From contig JAJDBJ010000080.1 in assembly GCA_029261395.1 (NCBI GenBank), forward strand, positions 1 to 61,515: a stretch of DNA of 61,515 nucleotides. The letters run 5' to 3'. Positions 18,320-27,623 of this stretch are shown here, in pieces (the stretch's first letter is position 1; every line of letters starts with the position of its first letter). A program made the translations under genes and the position numbers. The notes under the pieces are model-generated. The model saw only the letters and a list, made by a program, of their open reading frames with translations. It had not been told where the DNA came from and ran no database searches. Source of the DNA: Nitrospinaceae bacterium. GTDB taxonomy: Bacteria; Nitrospinota; Nitrospinia; Nitrospinales; Nitrospinaceae.

Positions 18320-19036
18320 TTATTCCTGATTCTCGTCGAGGCCCTGGTGGAGTTCTCCCATAAACAGAGTCGCATTTTCCTTGGTCTGTGCTTTGAGTCT
18401 TTCCTTGTTGTATCGGATTTCTTCCAGTTCTTCCTTGCCCTCTGGAGTTAAAGCCCAGGGAGTTAAGGATTTCTTGGCTTTTTTAATCGCTGCAGTAATT
18501 AGTAGTAATTTTTCAGAATCCAAATCCCGGAGGGACAATAGGGCGTCCTCATGTCCGTCATAGGCACACCAAGCCTGAGTGTAGCAGTTGGTGTTCGCCC
18601 GGATCATTTTTAGGGTGATATTGGCAAAATGGCAGTGAACCCCGATAAGGGCGCATACATGAATCTTGTTATGCTGAATGGTTAAATTCGGGTGACAGGG
18701 ATTGATTACGGCTTCCGGATCGATTTTGGGATAAATCGGTCGATAATCCGGCATTGGAATGATATTCGATCCAGGAATTTCCTTCGCCAAATCCAACATC
18801 AATTTTGCTTTATGCCGAGTTTCCTCGTTCCATCCCCAAACGATCATGGGGCCAGGAAACAGGGTTGGGTTCCTTCGGGTCAGTAATTCGTGCGCAGCCT
18901 TTTCGATGGCTTTTTCTGTGGGAATGTGTTCCCCTTCTACCAATTCCATATTCGACCCTTTGTCGGGCTGGAAAATTCCCAGCGATGCGGCTGAAGGGGG
19001 TAGAAACCCCGCAGGACCCAGTTCTAATTTCGGCAT
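18320..19036 (-). CDS. Orphan PorE/CODH-beta-like subunit (tentative)
   Basis: The 238-aa soluble protein, with the core IVWGWNEETRHKAKLMLDLA, INPCHPNLTIQHNKIHVC, GVHCHFANITLKMIRANTNC and AWCAYDGHEDALLSLRDL, resembles the small proteins annotated as carbon monoxide dehydrogenase beta-subunit family, found with five-subunit pyruvate/2-oxoglutarate:ferredoxin oxidoreductases of chemolithoautotrophs. The assignment is from memory and not certain. Several Cys and His residues are conserved-looking and could bind metal. GGAGG lies 9 bases before the ATG. It stands alone between its own terminator and pyrE, not beside other oxidoreductase subunits. Confidence 0.5.
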   Translation of the reverse strand: MPKLELGPAGFLPPSAASLGIFQPDKGSNMELVEGEHIPTEKAIEKAAHELLTRRNPTLFPGPMIVWGWNEETRHKAKLMLDLAKEIPGSNIIPMPDYRPIYPKIDPEAVINPCHPNLTIQHNKIHVCALIGVHCHFANITLKMIRANTNCYTQAWCAYDGHEDALLSLRDLDSEKLLLITAAIKKAKKSLTPWALTPEGKEELEEIRYNKERLKAQTKENATLFMGELHQGLDENQE

Positions 19037-19260
19037 TCTAATAAACCTCCAAAAATCAAATATTTAACATAAACCCGTAAGGGGGCTAAACTATTTTAAA
19101 TCTGCCCTTTAACACCTTTATCAGGAAGAAAATCACTGAAAATGGGCAGGTACACATCTCTCACCTGCAAGACATGCGATGTTATTATCAAAAGCGAAAA
19201 CTGTCAATAACTTAATGGGGTAAATGTAGCGGATTCTAGAGAAAGCTCAGATGAGGGTCA

Positions 19261-19902
19261 TTAAAATCCCTGTAGTTTTCCCCATTCAAAGGGATTTTGC
19301 CTCCAAGTGTCGACCACCTGCTTTTCCTCTGAAGCGATATATCCTTCTTTTATTGCCAACTGGAGGAGGGAGTCTAGATTTAAGAGGGTATGGAGTTGGC
19401 ATTGTGACTTGTCAAACTGTTCCTTGGCTTCTGGAAACCCGTAGCCGAAGATTCCCAGGCAGTGTTCGACCACCCCGCCGGCTTCACGTATGGTATCGAC
19501 TGCTTTTAAGGCGCTTCCGCCGGTTGAAATCAGATCTTCCACCACAACCACGGCCTGTCCGGGTTTCAATATGCCCTCCACCTGGTTTTTCAACCCGTGT
19601 TCTTTGGGGGAGGAGCGGACATAAATTAAGGGCAATTTGATCAGATTGGCGAGGGAGGTGGCGTGGGGAATGCCGGCAGTGGCCACCCCGGCAACTGTGT
19701 CGACCCGTACGTCTTGTTTTTCGATGATGGCCTTCAACCCCTCAGCGATCAGATTCCGGTGGTCAGCATTGCCCAAGAGCATTCGGTTGTCATTGTATAA
19801 AGGCATCCGGTAGCCCGAAGCCCAAGTAAATGGGTTTTGGGAGTTGATTTTAATCGCCCCGATTTCGAGACTGATTTTTGCCAGTTGTTGTGCAACGCTC
19901 AT
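19261..19902 (-). CDS. pyrE: Orotate phosphoribosyltransferase
   Basis: PyrE joins orotate to PRPP to give OMP in pyrimidine synthesis. The 213-aa protein has the N-terminal segment FTWASGYRMPLYNDNR, a PRPP-proximal GVATAGIPHA loop, and the type I phosphoribosyltransferase signature VVVVEDLISTGGSAL. RSSPKEHGLKNQVEG is the catalytic loop. It follows lptD by 26 bp on the same strand. Confidence 0.94.
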   Translation of the reverse strand: MSVAQQLAKISLEIGAIKINSQNPFTWASGYRMPLYNDNRMLLGNADHRNLIAEGLKAIIEKQDVRVDTVAGVATAGIPHATSLANLIKLPLIYVRSSPKEHGLKNQVEGILKPGQAVVVVEDLISTGGSALKAVDTIREAGGVVEHCLGIFGYGFPEAKEQFDKSQCQLHTLLNLDSLLQLAIKEGYIASEEKQVVDTWRQNPFEWGKLQGF

Positions 19903-19928
19903 TTCAGGTAAACCCTCTCGCGGTTGTG

Positions 19929-22130
19929 CTAGAAAGTGCGGTGGATAAAAGACTCTCCTCTGGATCTGTCCAAATCGCCCAAACCTTTTAGCGAAATACT
20001 GAACAGAATCCGGGTTTCATTGGTTTTTGTTGTTCCGGTAACAAGATTGCGGTCGATGTAGTCGATGGCAAATCCCCAACACATGCATTTGTCATTATAA
20101 GTCAAGCGGGCGTTGTGCTCTAACAGCGTGTCGTTGTACTCGTCAAACCGGACGCTGTATTTCCCGTTCCATCCTTTCGGTAAGGTGATGTCCAGAGTGC
20201 CCAGGATGCTGGCCGTCGGATTATTCGGGTCATCTCTTTCCCGGCGCTCAAAAATCAGCATCAGCCACTTGCTCAGTTTGATGCCGGTGTCAATATTCCA
20301 GGTTTCCATGACATCCGTGTAAAAGTTGAAGGTGAAATCGGTATTGAAAAAAAAGTTATCAGAGAGTTTACTGTCCAGATCGAATCGAATCGGAGAAAAG
20401 GGACGGCGTTCACTTCCTGGAATAATGAGACCGCGGGCTTCGTCCAGATTGTAGCTCTGGCTGAGCTCCAATCGGGCAATTTGTCTCACTTCTGTATCTT
20501 TGTCGCTGGCCGGTCCTTTGCGGAGCAGACGTTGGACCAGGAAGAAACCAAGTTTATTTGTATCTTCAACCGCATCAATCGCATCGACCACGCGTATCTT
20601 GGCCCGGTCGTTACGGTCGAGATCCGGTATGTAATCATATTGAAGGCGGGGTTCGATCACATGCTTGAAGCTGGAGCCTTCCGGATCGTCAGAGAAAAAT
20701 ATCCGGTTGAATTTGGGGCCTTCCAACAAAACGTTCACATCTATCATTTCGCGTGAAAAACTACCCTTCTCGGTCACGGTGATTGGGGACGGGGGGGGGC
20801 TGGCTCGGAGTTCTTTATTGTAGAACGTTCCCCGAAAACCCACGCGTGGGGTCAATTGCAACCACGGGGCAATATTGATGGGCATGGCCAGGCTGGGGTG
20901 AAAATCAAACCGTTGGGTGGTTTCAACAGCATCCGAGGTATTGCTGGTGTCCAGATCAAATAAGAAATTGGTGTAACTGGCTTCCTGGTCGAAATATGTA
21001 TTTAAAAGCCCGGTATCTACGGGTTGTGTTTTGTAGGTGACGGTCGGAAGAATCCCAAATGTTTCGTCCAGGTTGAACTGTTCGCTTTCGCGGTAGCGGG
21101 TCAGGACATCAAAAGTGTGGTTGTCCCACTTTCGAAACAGATTGGCGTAGGAGTCCGAGCTCCGTCGCGTTCTCAGCTCAGTCTGATTGCGAAAGGTCTG
21201 ATTGAAATTAGCCTTGGACGTTTGATCGAGCTTGGCGTTCAGTTTGAATCCCAAAGGCAGTTCCTGTCGGTGAATGGCATCGAGTTTCCAGAACGTGTCT
21301 TGAACCAAACTATCATCCAAAAATACGAAATTAACCTGTCCGTAGGTGGTTTTGCTGGGGGCATACCGGAATTCTGTTCGCGAACGAACGCCTCGCCTTT
21401 CAATATAATCGACACCCAGCGTGGCGTCTGCCCACTGATTGATGGCCCAGAAATAGGTCATCGCTACCGTTTCTCCTTCCACACTGCTGGTTGATATTTT
21501 GGGAGTGAGGAACCCGGACTTTCTTTTGGTCAGTATCGGGACATAGCCCACGGGGATATACAGGATGGGAATATTTTTAATTCGAAACACACCGCCCGCG
21601 AACCAGGCACGATCGTCGAGAATGACATCGGCATTGGCGACGTCGATTTGCCAATCGGGAATCTCCCCGGTGCAGGTGGTGAGCGTCGCATCTTGGGCGG
21701 TGTAATGATTCTCCGATAATTTGGTTACCTCTTCCCCGGCGATGTAATACAGATCACCCAACTTCCCCGTCACGTTGAACAATCGTCCCTTCTCGGCTTT
21801 CACATTGAACTGCGCCTTGTCAGCCTCAAATCTTGTCCCCTGTTCCGCAGTCATGACCACATTGCCCTTGGCCTGGCCTTTGCCGGTCTCGGTGTTGACT
21901 ATGATTTCATCGGCGCTGACGGTGCGGGCGCCATAAGTGACCACGACATTTCCTTCCGCTTTGACCAGGTTTTTTTCAACCAGATGAAACATTCGGTCGG
22001 CCGTTAAATTTACCGGTTCATTGTTTTCGACAGCGGGGGAGGGGGGCTTCGATTGAGCCCAGGAATCGAGAAAAAACACCCCGATTGCCAGTGGCAAAAG
22101 GAAGGAGAGAATAAAGAATTTACGAATCAT
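19929..22130 (-). CDS. lptD: LPS-assembly protein LptD
   Basis: LptD is the outer-membrane beta-barrel that inserts lipopolysaccharide. The 733-aa product has a signal peptide (MIRKFFILSFLL through about residue 25), an OstA/LptA-like beta-jellyroll domain (about 35-140, GNVVVTYGARTVSADE) and the LptD C-terminal barrel (about 190-720) with an aromatic-ending strand near the terminus. I start at the ATG overlapping the folC end by 11 bases; a TTG five codons earlier is less likely. Presence of LptD shows a diderm, LPS-type envelope. Cysteines for the interdomain disulfides are few. Confidence 0.9.
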   Translation of the reverse strand: MIRKFFILSFLLPLAIGVFFLDSWAQSKPPSPAVENNEPVNLTADRMFHLVEKNLVKAEGNVVVTYGARTVSADEIIVNTETGKGQAKGNVVMTAEQGTRFEADKAQFNVKAEKGRLFNVTGKLGDLYYIAGEEVTKLSENHYTAQDATLTTCTGEIPDWQIDVANADVILDDRAWFAGGVFRIKNIPILYIPVGYVPILTKRKSGFLTPKISTSSVEGETVAMTYFWAINQWADATLGVDYIERRGVRSRTEFRYAPSKTTYGQVNFVFLDDSLVQDTFWKLDAIHRQELPLGFKLNAKLDQTSKANFNQTFRNQTELRTRRSSDSYANLFRKWDNHTFDVLTRYRESEQFNLDETFGILPTVTYKTQPVDTGLLNTYFDQEASYTNFLFDLDTSNTSDAVETTQRFDFHPSLAMPINIAPWLQLTPRVGFRGTFYNKELRASPPPSPITVTEKGSFSREMIDVNVLLEGPKFNRIFFSDDPEGSSFKHVIEPRLQYDYIPDLDRNDRAKIRVVDAIDAVEDTNKLGFFLVQRLLRKGPASDKDTEVRQIARLELSQSYNLDEARGLIIPGSERRPFSPIRFDLDSKLSDNFFFNTDFTFNFYTDVMETWNIDTGIKLSKWLMLIFERRERDDPNNPTASILGTLDITLPKGWNGKYSVRFDEYNDTLLEHNARLTYNDKCMCWGFAIDYIDRNLVTGTTKTNETRILFSISLKGLGDLDRSRGESFIHRTF

Positions 22131-23406
22131 AGGTTTGATTGTCAATAACCTGCTTAGCCTCAGCTACCGTGAATAGTGAACCTGTGACAACGATCAGGTC
22201 ATCGGGATCAGCCGCTTGATAGGCGCGATCCAAAGCCAATGGGATTTCATCTACCAGATCGATGGGCTTGGTGAAACTCGTAAATGCATTCCGGATTTGT
22301 TCCGGAGGAGTGCTTCTATCGTTTTTGGGCAGGGTCGCTACTATATAATCGGCATATTCTGAAATCAAGGTAGCGATCTCTGTCAAAGGTTTATCCTTCA
22401 TGATTCCGATAACCCATATTTTTCTTTTGTGCGGAAACAATTCAGAAAGAAATGCCGTTAATTTTTTAAAGCTGTCCAGATTATGGGCGCAATCCAAAAT
22501 AAGAGAAGGATTTGTGCCGCGCATTTCCATGCGACCGGGCCAGCCCGCTGACTTCAAACCCTGCCTGATGGTTTGCTCGGTGACTAAAGGGTCTGCCAAC
22601 GCTGTACAAGCGGCCACCGCCAACCCGGCATTGGCCGACTGGTGCCTGCCTGCCAATGTGATTTCCAGACCTTTATACCAAATTTTTGGACCTTTAAAAT
22701 CAAAAACCTGACTCTGCAAGCTGTGAGATTGAATATCGACTTGAAAGTCCTGTCCCAATTGAAGTAGGGAGGCCTTGTGGCTTCGGCTTTGGTCCTGAAT
22801 CACCTGAATTACCTCTTTTTCCTGTGATCCGCAGACCACTGTGCAGGGATGTTTGATGATCGCGGATTTTTCCCGCGCAATTTGGCTGAGGTCGGTCCCC
22901 AGGCTCGATTCATGGTCACGAGATATGGGGGTTATAATGCAGACACGACCCTGGCACAGGTTGGTGGAGTCGAGGCGTCCGCCCATGCCGACTTCCACGA
23001 CGTTCCAGTCGGTTTCCTGCCGGTCAAAATGCAGGAAGGCCATGAGGGTGCTGAATTCGAAATAGGTGGGGGATATTTTTAACTTTTCTGATGCTTGTTT
23101 AAGGGTGGCGATCCAATGAATCATTGCTTCGGGTGCAATGAGTTGCCTGTCAATTTGAATGCGCTCCCGGAAATCCAGAATATGGGGTGAGGTATAAAGT
23201 CCAACGCGATAACCGGAAGCGCGTAGAATGGATTCTACAAACGCCGCCGTGGACCCCTTGCCGTTGGTGCCGGCAATATGAACTGTCGGGGTTTTCAGTT
23301 GGGGATTGCCGAAATAGTCAAGCAACCGCGCTGTGTTTTCCAATCCCAATTTGATTCCCAGCCGAGTCAGGCTGTAAAGATAATCCAGGGATTCTTGATA
23401 GTTCAT
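22120..23406 (-). CDS. folC: Bifunctional dihydrofolate/folylpolyglutamate synthase
   Basis: FolC adds glutamate to dihydropteroate and to reduced folates. The 428-aa protein has the P-loop HIAGTNGKGSTAAFVESIL, the TSPHILDFRERIQID segment, VEVGMGGRLDSTN and ISRDHESSLGTDL, with a Mur ligase-type C-terminal domain containing LILDCAHNLDSF. The start at 23406 (MNYQESLDYLYSLTRLG) gives the usual length; an upstream TTG would add 28 residues. It overlaps lptD by 11 bases, suggesting coupling. Confidence 0.93.
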   Translation of the reverse strand: MNYQESLDYLYSLTRLGIKLGLENTARLLDYFGNPQLKTPTVHIAGTNGKGSTAAFVESILRASGYRVGLYTSPHILDFRERIQIDRQLIAPEAMIHWIATLKQASEKLKISPTYFEFSTLMAFLHFDRQETDWNVVEVGMGGRLDSTNLCQGRVCIITPISRDHESSLGTDLSQIAREKSAIIKHPCTVVCGSQEKEVIQVIQDQSRSHKASLLQLGQDFQVDIQSHSLQSQVFDFKGPKIWYKGLEITLAGRHQSANAGLAVAACTALADPLVTEQTIRQGLKSAGWPGRMEMRGTNPSLILDCAHNLDSFKKLTAFLSELFPHKRKIWVIGIMKDKPLTEIATLISEYADYIVATLPKNDRSTPPEQIRNAFTSFTKPIDLVDEIPLALDRAYQAADPDDLIVVTGSLFTVAEAKQVIDNQTYDS

Positions 23407-23572
23407 AAGTGGGAGGTTTTCAGTTTGCCGGGATGTGCTGAGTTTTTGTTTGGCATCCGTGAATAAGAAACGTGAGACGATCGTTAACAAGCGGATTATA
23501 TTTTCTTATTTCCACTTTGTGTGAGTAAAATGCTTAAAATTGAATATTTCTCATCTTGGCGATAAGGAGAAT

Positions 23573-24139
23573 ATGACCAGTCAACCCACACCGATCCGGA
23601 TGCCATTAGTGGAAATCTCAGGAAAGGTGGAAGCGGAAGGTCGGGCGGAGGAGTTGCCACAAGGCCTGAAACGGATTTCTGAGGTGGAGATCGCCATGTC
23701 CCAGAGTATACCGGAGCGATGCTATGCTCTGGAAATACCTGATATCGTTATGGAATCTGTAGAGCCGGGGAATTTTCTGGGAATATTTGAGCTCGGCAAG
23801 GAGAGTGCGGCGCTGAATGATACTTATGCTCTGGGTCTTGCCGGTCGGGTGCCTTTTGTTTGTAAAGTGATCAAAAACGATGCGCGTTCCGGTGCTTTCC
23901 GTCCGGGAGGACCTTCCGAACCCATTGCTTCCTCCCGAGTGAAGAATCGCAGGAAAAGTTTTATGACCCCGACACCTCTGCACATTCCGGAAAGCCAGGT
24001 GTCGCCCATCCCAGACTCCGCTCACGAAATGATTTATCTCAAAGGTTTAAATGAAGATGAAGCTTTGAAAGTGATTCCCTTGCGGGATGTGGTGTGGATG
24101 CATCCGCTGATTACCGTGGTGAAAAATCCTGAAAGATAA
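23573..24139 (+). CDS. Protein of unknown function (188 aa)
   Basis: I do not recognise this family. The start at 23573 follows AAGGAGAAT, a good ribosome-binding site; an upstream in-frame codon would add 11 residues. The protein is soluble, has no signal peptide or membrane segment, and has a proline/serine-rich middle (about residues 115-150) between two more ordered halves. It is divergent from folC and convergent with the next unknown gene, 11 bp apart. Confidence 0.7.
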   Translation: MTSQPTPIRMPLVEISGKVEAEGRAEELPQGLKRISEVEIAMSQSIPERCYALEIPDIVMESVEPGNFLGIFELGKESAALNDTYALGLAGRVPFVCKVIKNDARSGAFRPGGPSEPIASSRVKNRRKSFMTPTPLHIPESQVSPIPDSAHEMIYLKGLNEDEALKVIPLRDVVWMHPLITVVKNPER

Positions 24140-24150
24140 ACAGCGAGTGA

Positions 24151-24783
24151 TTATTCCAGAACCAAATGAACCAGGTTGCGAAAGGATTGAACCCCCGCCT
24201 GCGTCCAGTTGAGTTCTGGGAAGGATTTGTCCGATACTGGAAAAACTCTCATCAGTTTCAGGTATTGGAGGTGATCGGCTGTCTCCTGAATTTCTTTTTT
24301 GGAAAGATCGGAAACGTTTGAGAAATGAGTTTCACTGAATTCCCATTCCCACGGACTGGCGTGTTTGGAAAGATAAATATTTTCGCAAGCGGCATCCTGT
24401 CGGTTTTCTTTCAGCCGGTTTACGTAGGCACCTAAGTCAGGGCCTTTCAGTAGGAGTGAAAAGCCAAGGTAGTGTCCCCACCAGAAGAGCGTGCGATAAG
24501 TAAAGAACTCCGTTTTTGAGAATTTTTGTGGAATGTCAAGAGAGAGAAAAGGAAATCCTTTATGATTTTCTCCCCTGGCGATTTGGCCTTTGGTCAGATC
24601 CGTATCCGGTGGATAGGGTTTGGGATAAGTTTTTAATTCCTCTACCAGCGCAGAGCGCAACTCCTGAAGATAACTGTCCACCTTTTTCAAGATGGCAGGT
24701 TTGTGCCTGAAGATTTCCGTAACGTTGATCAAATCCCATTCGTCGCGAGACCAATGCGTAGAGTTTTCATTAGTGGTTTTCAT
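24151..24783 (-). CDS. Protein of unknown function (210 aa)
   Basis: I do not recognise the family. The sequence is rich in aromatic residues (FFTYRTLFWWGHYLGFSLLL near the middle) and is predicted mostly helical and soluble, with that stretch possibly a buried helix rather than a membrane span. No metal or nucleotide motif stands out. It lies 27 bp downstream of the PilZ gene on the same strand, so it may belong to the motA-motB-PilZ transcript. Confidence 0.65.
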   Translation of the reverse strand: MKTTNENSTHWSRDEWDLINVTEIFRHKPAILKKVDSYLQELRSALVEELKTYPKPYPPDTDLTKGQIARGENHKGFPFLSLDIPQKFSKTEFFTYRTLFWWGHYLGFSLLLKGPDLGAYVNRLKENRQDAACENIYLSKHASPWEWEFSETHFSNVSDLSKKEIQETADHLQYLKLMRVFPVSDKSFPELNWTQAGVQSFRNLVHLVLE

Positions 24784-24810
24784 GATGCCTGAAGCTGACC
24801 TTGAAAAGGA

Positions 24811-25185
24811 TCAGAAATTTTGGGATCGGAGGTCTTCTTTTTGACGAACCAAAACGTAACGGTGGAGAGAATCTTCGGAATCGACATCCAGGTTAATGTA
24901 ATTACACCGGCAAATGTCCTCTTCATCAATGCGTAAAATTTTTATCTGGGTTTTGATAAGGCCTCCCGTAGGCAGGACGAAGTCGATCATATATACGGAA
25001 CCTGCCTTGAGCCCCTGATTTTTAAATGCCAGTCCACCGGAACTGACTTCCACGACTTCCAGGGAAGCCCCTTCCAGATTAAGGAACAGAGGGTTTTCCG
25101 AATCGGGTGCGACTCGGTACGCCTGGCGCGCTTCTTCCGGTGGTTTTAATTTCTCTTCCTTTTTATTTTTCTTTTTCCAGAACAA
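24811..25185 (-). CDS. PilZ-domain protein overlapping motB
   Basis: The 124-aa protein has a lysine-rich N-terminus (MFWKKKNKKEEK) and a PilZ-type barrel with RQAYR (the RxxxR element) and EVSSGGLAF (the second motif, with Glu in place of Asp/Asn). PilZ proteins bind c-di-GMP. It overlaps the end of motB by 23 bases, so it is probably translated by coupling and works with the stator. Confidence 0.78.
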   Translation of the reverse strand: MFWKKKNKKEEKLKPPEEARQAYRVAPDSENPLFLNLEGASLEVVEVSSGGLAFKNQGLKAGSVYMIDFVLPTGGLIKTQIKILRIDEEDICRCNYINLDVDSEDSLHRYVLVRQKEDLRSQNF

Positions 25186-26650
25186 ATTCGACCCTCCTGT
25201 TGGTGGCTTGCCCTAAAACCGAATCGTTAGAAGCTATAGGGAATATATCGGCATATCCGGTGGCGGTCAACCGTTTAGGGTCAATGTTTTTATCGATGAA
25301 ATACCTCAAGACTGCTGTGGCTCGGGCTGAAGACAACTCCCAATTGGATGGAAAACGATCAGTAGCAATGGGAGAATCGTCAGTGTGTCCTTGAACGCTT
25401 ATGCGATAACGAGGATAACTATCCAAAATCCGGACGATTTCGTCCAGTACCGGCTTGCTTTTTTTTAGATCGAGATTAGCATTTCCGGGTTCAAACAGAG
25501 ATCCTCCAGGGATACGAATGACGACTTTGGTGCGGTCCGTTGAAATATCCATGATTGCATTCATGGCTTCCCGGTCAGCGACGTGTTGAATATCCGATAA
25601 TATATTGTCGGATTTGAGTCCGGTCAGCAATTGGATCGATTCCTTCTTTTTGACTTCAACGGAATCTAAAAGCTCCAGTAATCCGATACTGGCGGATTCG
25701 GTTCCGAGGATAGCCTCCTTGAACTTGTTGTTCGCGATAGAAGATAATGAATAATACAAAATGAAAAACGTTAAAAGAAGAATAGCCATATCGGCATAGG
25801 TGGTCATCCACAAGGGTGAGGACTTGTCATCAATCGCTTCATCCATGAACTCGGCTAATTTTTTTCTGGTGAAACGGGATCGTTTCAGTTTTTTTCCGAC
25901 GCTTTCCTCTGCTCTTTTAACCTCATAGTCCAATTCAGATTTGAATTTTTTTCTTTGTAGAACGAGTTCTTTTTCCAGGTCATCTTTTTCCGATTGCAGT
26001 TCGGTTAATTCCTTGCGTACCTGTTTGACAATTTCCGCTGGAAACTGGGTGTCGTCTTCTTTCTCGAAATCACCGTCGAGAAGCTTTTCGTATGTTTTGA
26101 TCAGATCTTCCTTCTCTTTAATCAGCTGTTCGAAACGTTCCCGCGATTCGTCATCCAGTTTGTCTACCCGCTCTTTTTTATTTTTCAGGGAAGGGGCGGG
26201 CTTGGTGTCTTTTTGAAGACGTCGGATTTCCCGGGTCAATACTCCTTTTTCATCGGACAGCCGTTCTTTGGCTTTGCGCTCCTCTTCGATTTTTTGGGTC
26301 AGTCGGGAGTTTTTGTCACGCAGTTCCTTCAGCAGTGGGTTTATTTTCTCAGCCAGTTCAGGAGATCCTTCCAGAGCCGGACCCTTGGTAGTGGATGCGG
26401 AGGCAGTGCTTCGATTACTGCCTGAACTTGTTATAGTGGATCGCTGGTAGGAAATGGATTTTTGTAAGCGGAGTTGCTCTTTTTTCTCAGTCACCTGCTG
26501 TTGCAGGTCATTGATTTTCTTGCCGGTTACTGCCAGCAAATGCTTGATTTTTACTTCCTGCCGGTTTTTTTCAGCATTCGTTTTTTTTAGCTCAGTATTT
26601 TTAATTCGGAGCTGTTCTTTGACCTGTTCCAGGTTTTCTCTGTTTTCCAT
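25163..26650 (-). CDS. motB: MotB-type stator protein with long N-terminal coiled coil
   Basis: MotB anchors the proton- or sodium-driven stator to peptidoglycan. The single transmembrane helix (YADMAILLLTFFILYYSL, about residues 285-303) has the ion-coupling Asp in YAD. The OmpA-like peptidoglycan-binding domain (about 375-490) contains GHTDDSPIATDRFPSNWELS and LTATGYADIFP. Unusually, some 280 residues precede the membrane helix, most of them charged heptad-like coiled coil; typical MotB has about 25. motA lies upstream by 21 bp and a PilZ gene overlaps downstream. Confidence 0.85.
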   Translation of the reverse strand: MENRENLEQVKEQLRIKNTELKKTNAEKNRQEVKIKHLLAVTGKKINDLQQQVTEKKEQLRLQKSISYQRSTITSSGSNRSTASASTTKGPALEGSPELAEKINPLLKELRDKNSRLTQKIEEERKAKERLSDEKGVLTREIRRLQKDTKPAPSLKNKKERVDKLDDESRERFEQLIKEKEDLIKTYEKLLDGDFEKEDDTQFPAEIVKQVRKELTELQSEKDDLEKELVLQRKKFKSELDYEVKRAEESVGKKLKRSRFTRKKLAEFMDEAIDDKSSPLWMTTYADMAILLLTFFILYYSLSSIANNKFKEAILGTESASIGLLELLDSVEVKKKESIQLLTGLKSDNILSDIQHVADREAMNAIMDISTDRTKVVIRIPGGSLFEPGNANLDLKKSKPVLDEIVRILDSYPRYRISVQGHTDDSPIATDRFPSNWELSSARATAVLRYFIDKNIDPKRLTATGYADIFPIASNDSVLGQATNRRVEFVLEKEK

Positions 26651-26671
26651 AATGATGCTCGGTTGACCCGG

Positions 26672-27445
26672 CTATTTTTTTACGAAGAAAGGTCTGCGTG
26701 GTCTCCGCTTCTTCGCAGGAATATAAGACGACAATTTTTCATAAACGAAAATTGGATTGTTGTCTTCAAGAATAGATATGGCTCCCTCAAATATGATCTC
26801 AAGCTTGATGACTTCTACCAGAGTCCGATCTTTAAGCTTTCCGGCGATAGGCAGAAAAAATAAGGTCGACAACAGCATTCCATAAAAAGTTGTCAGTAGC
26901 GCCACGGCCATGGCCGGCCCAATGGTCTCGGGGTTGGAGAGCTGACTTAACATTTGCACCAGCCCGATCAGGGTTCCCATCATTCCAAAAGAAGGCGCGT
27001 AAATTGCCATTTTTCTGAAAACATCCTGAACAATAAAGTGCCTTAGCTTCATGGATTCAATTTCAATATGAAGTGTATCCCGGATCAGATCTTCCTTGGA
27101 GCCGTCCGCAATCAGGTTGCAGGCTTTTCTGAGTAAATCATCCTCGATATTCATACGGCTCAATGCGATCAATCCCTGGCGGCGGCTGATGGTGCACAAC
27201 TCAATCATGGTTTCCACCATGTCGTTGGGATCCTGTTTTTTTTCTGTGAAAACAAAAAATGCCGCTTTAAAAGCGGAAATTACATCTTTCAGTTGGAAAG
27301 TAATTAAAGTGGCGGCGATCGTTCCCCCGAAGACAATCATGAACCCTGGCAAATTGAAGAAATTGTCCAGATGGCCATCAATGAAGATGGCACCCACGAT
27401 GAGAGAGATCCCTAATATAATTCCTACGAGGGAAGCAGCATCCAC
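26672..27445 (-). CDS. motA: MotA/TolQ/ExbB-type stator protein MotA
   Basis: MotA forms the stator channel with MotB. The 257-aa protein has four predicted membrane helices (about 4-22, 33-50, 148-170, 180-200), including the pore-lining APSFGMMGTLIGLVQML and GPAMAVALLTTFYGMLLSTLFFLPIA. A cytoplasmic loop (about 65-145) separates the helix pairs. It precedes motB by 21 bp. Confidence 0.9.
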   Translation of the reverse strand: MDAASLVGIILGISLIVGAIFIDGHLDNFFNLPGFMIVFGGTIAATLITFQLKDVISAFKAAFFVFTEKKQDPNDMVETMIELCTISRRQGLIALSRMNIEDDLLRKACNLIADGSKEDLIRDTLHIEIESMKLRHFIVQDVFRKMAIYAPSFGMMGTLIGLVQMLSQLSNPETIGPAMAVALLTTFYGMLLSTLFFLPIAGKLKDRTLVEVIKLEIIFEGAISILEDNNPIFVYEKLSSYIPAKKRRPRRPFFVKK

Positions 27446-27623
27446 TAATTATGGTCCTTTTGCTAATATTGAAGAATGGGGATATGCTTTAAATTTAACA
27501 TGTCAATGCTGTTTCTGCAATTTATTCATGGGTTTAGGGTGATGAAATCATCCACTTTCTTTGTAAAGGATTGGCTGGATAGGGGGTAATTCGAGATTAG
27601 GGGAGAGGCGAGCGTTGAGGATT

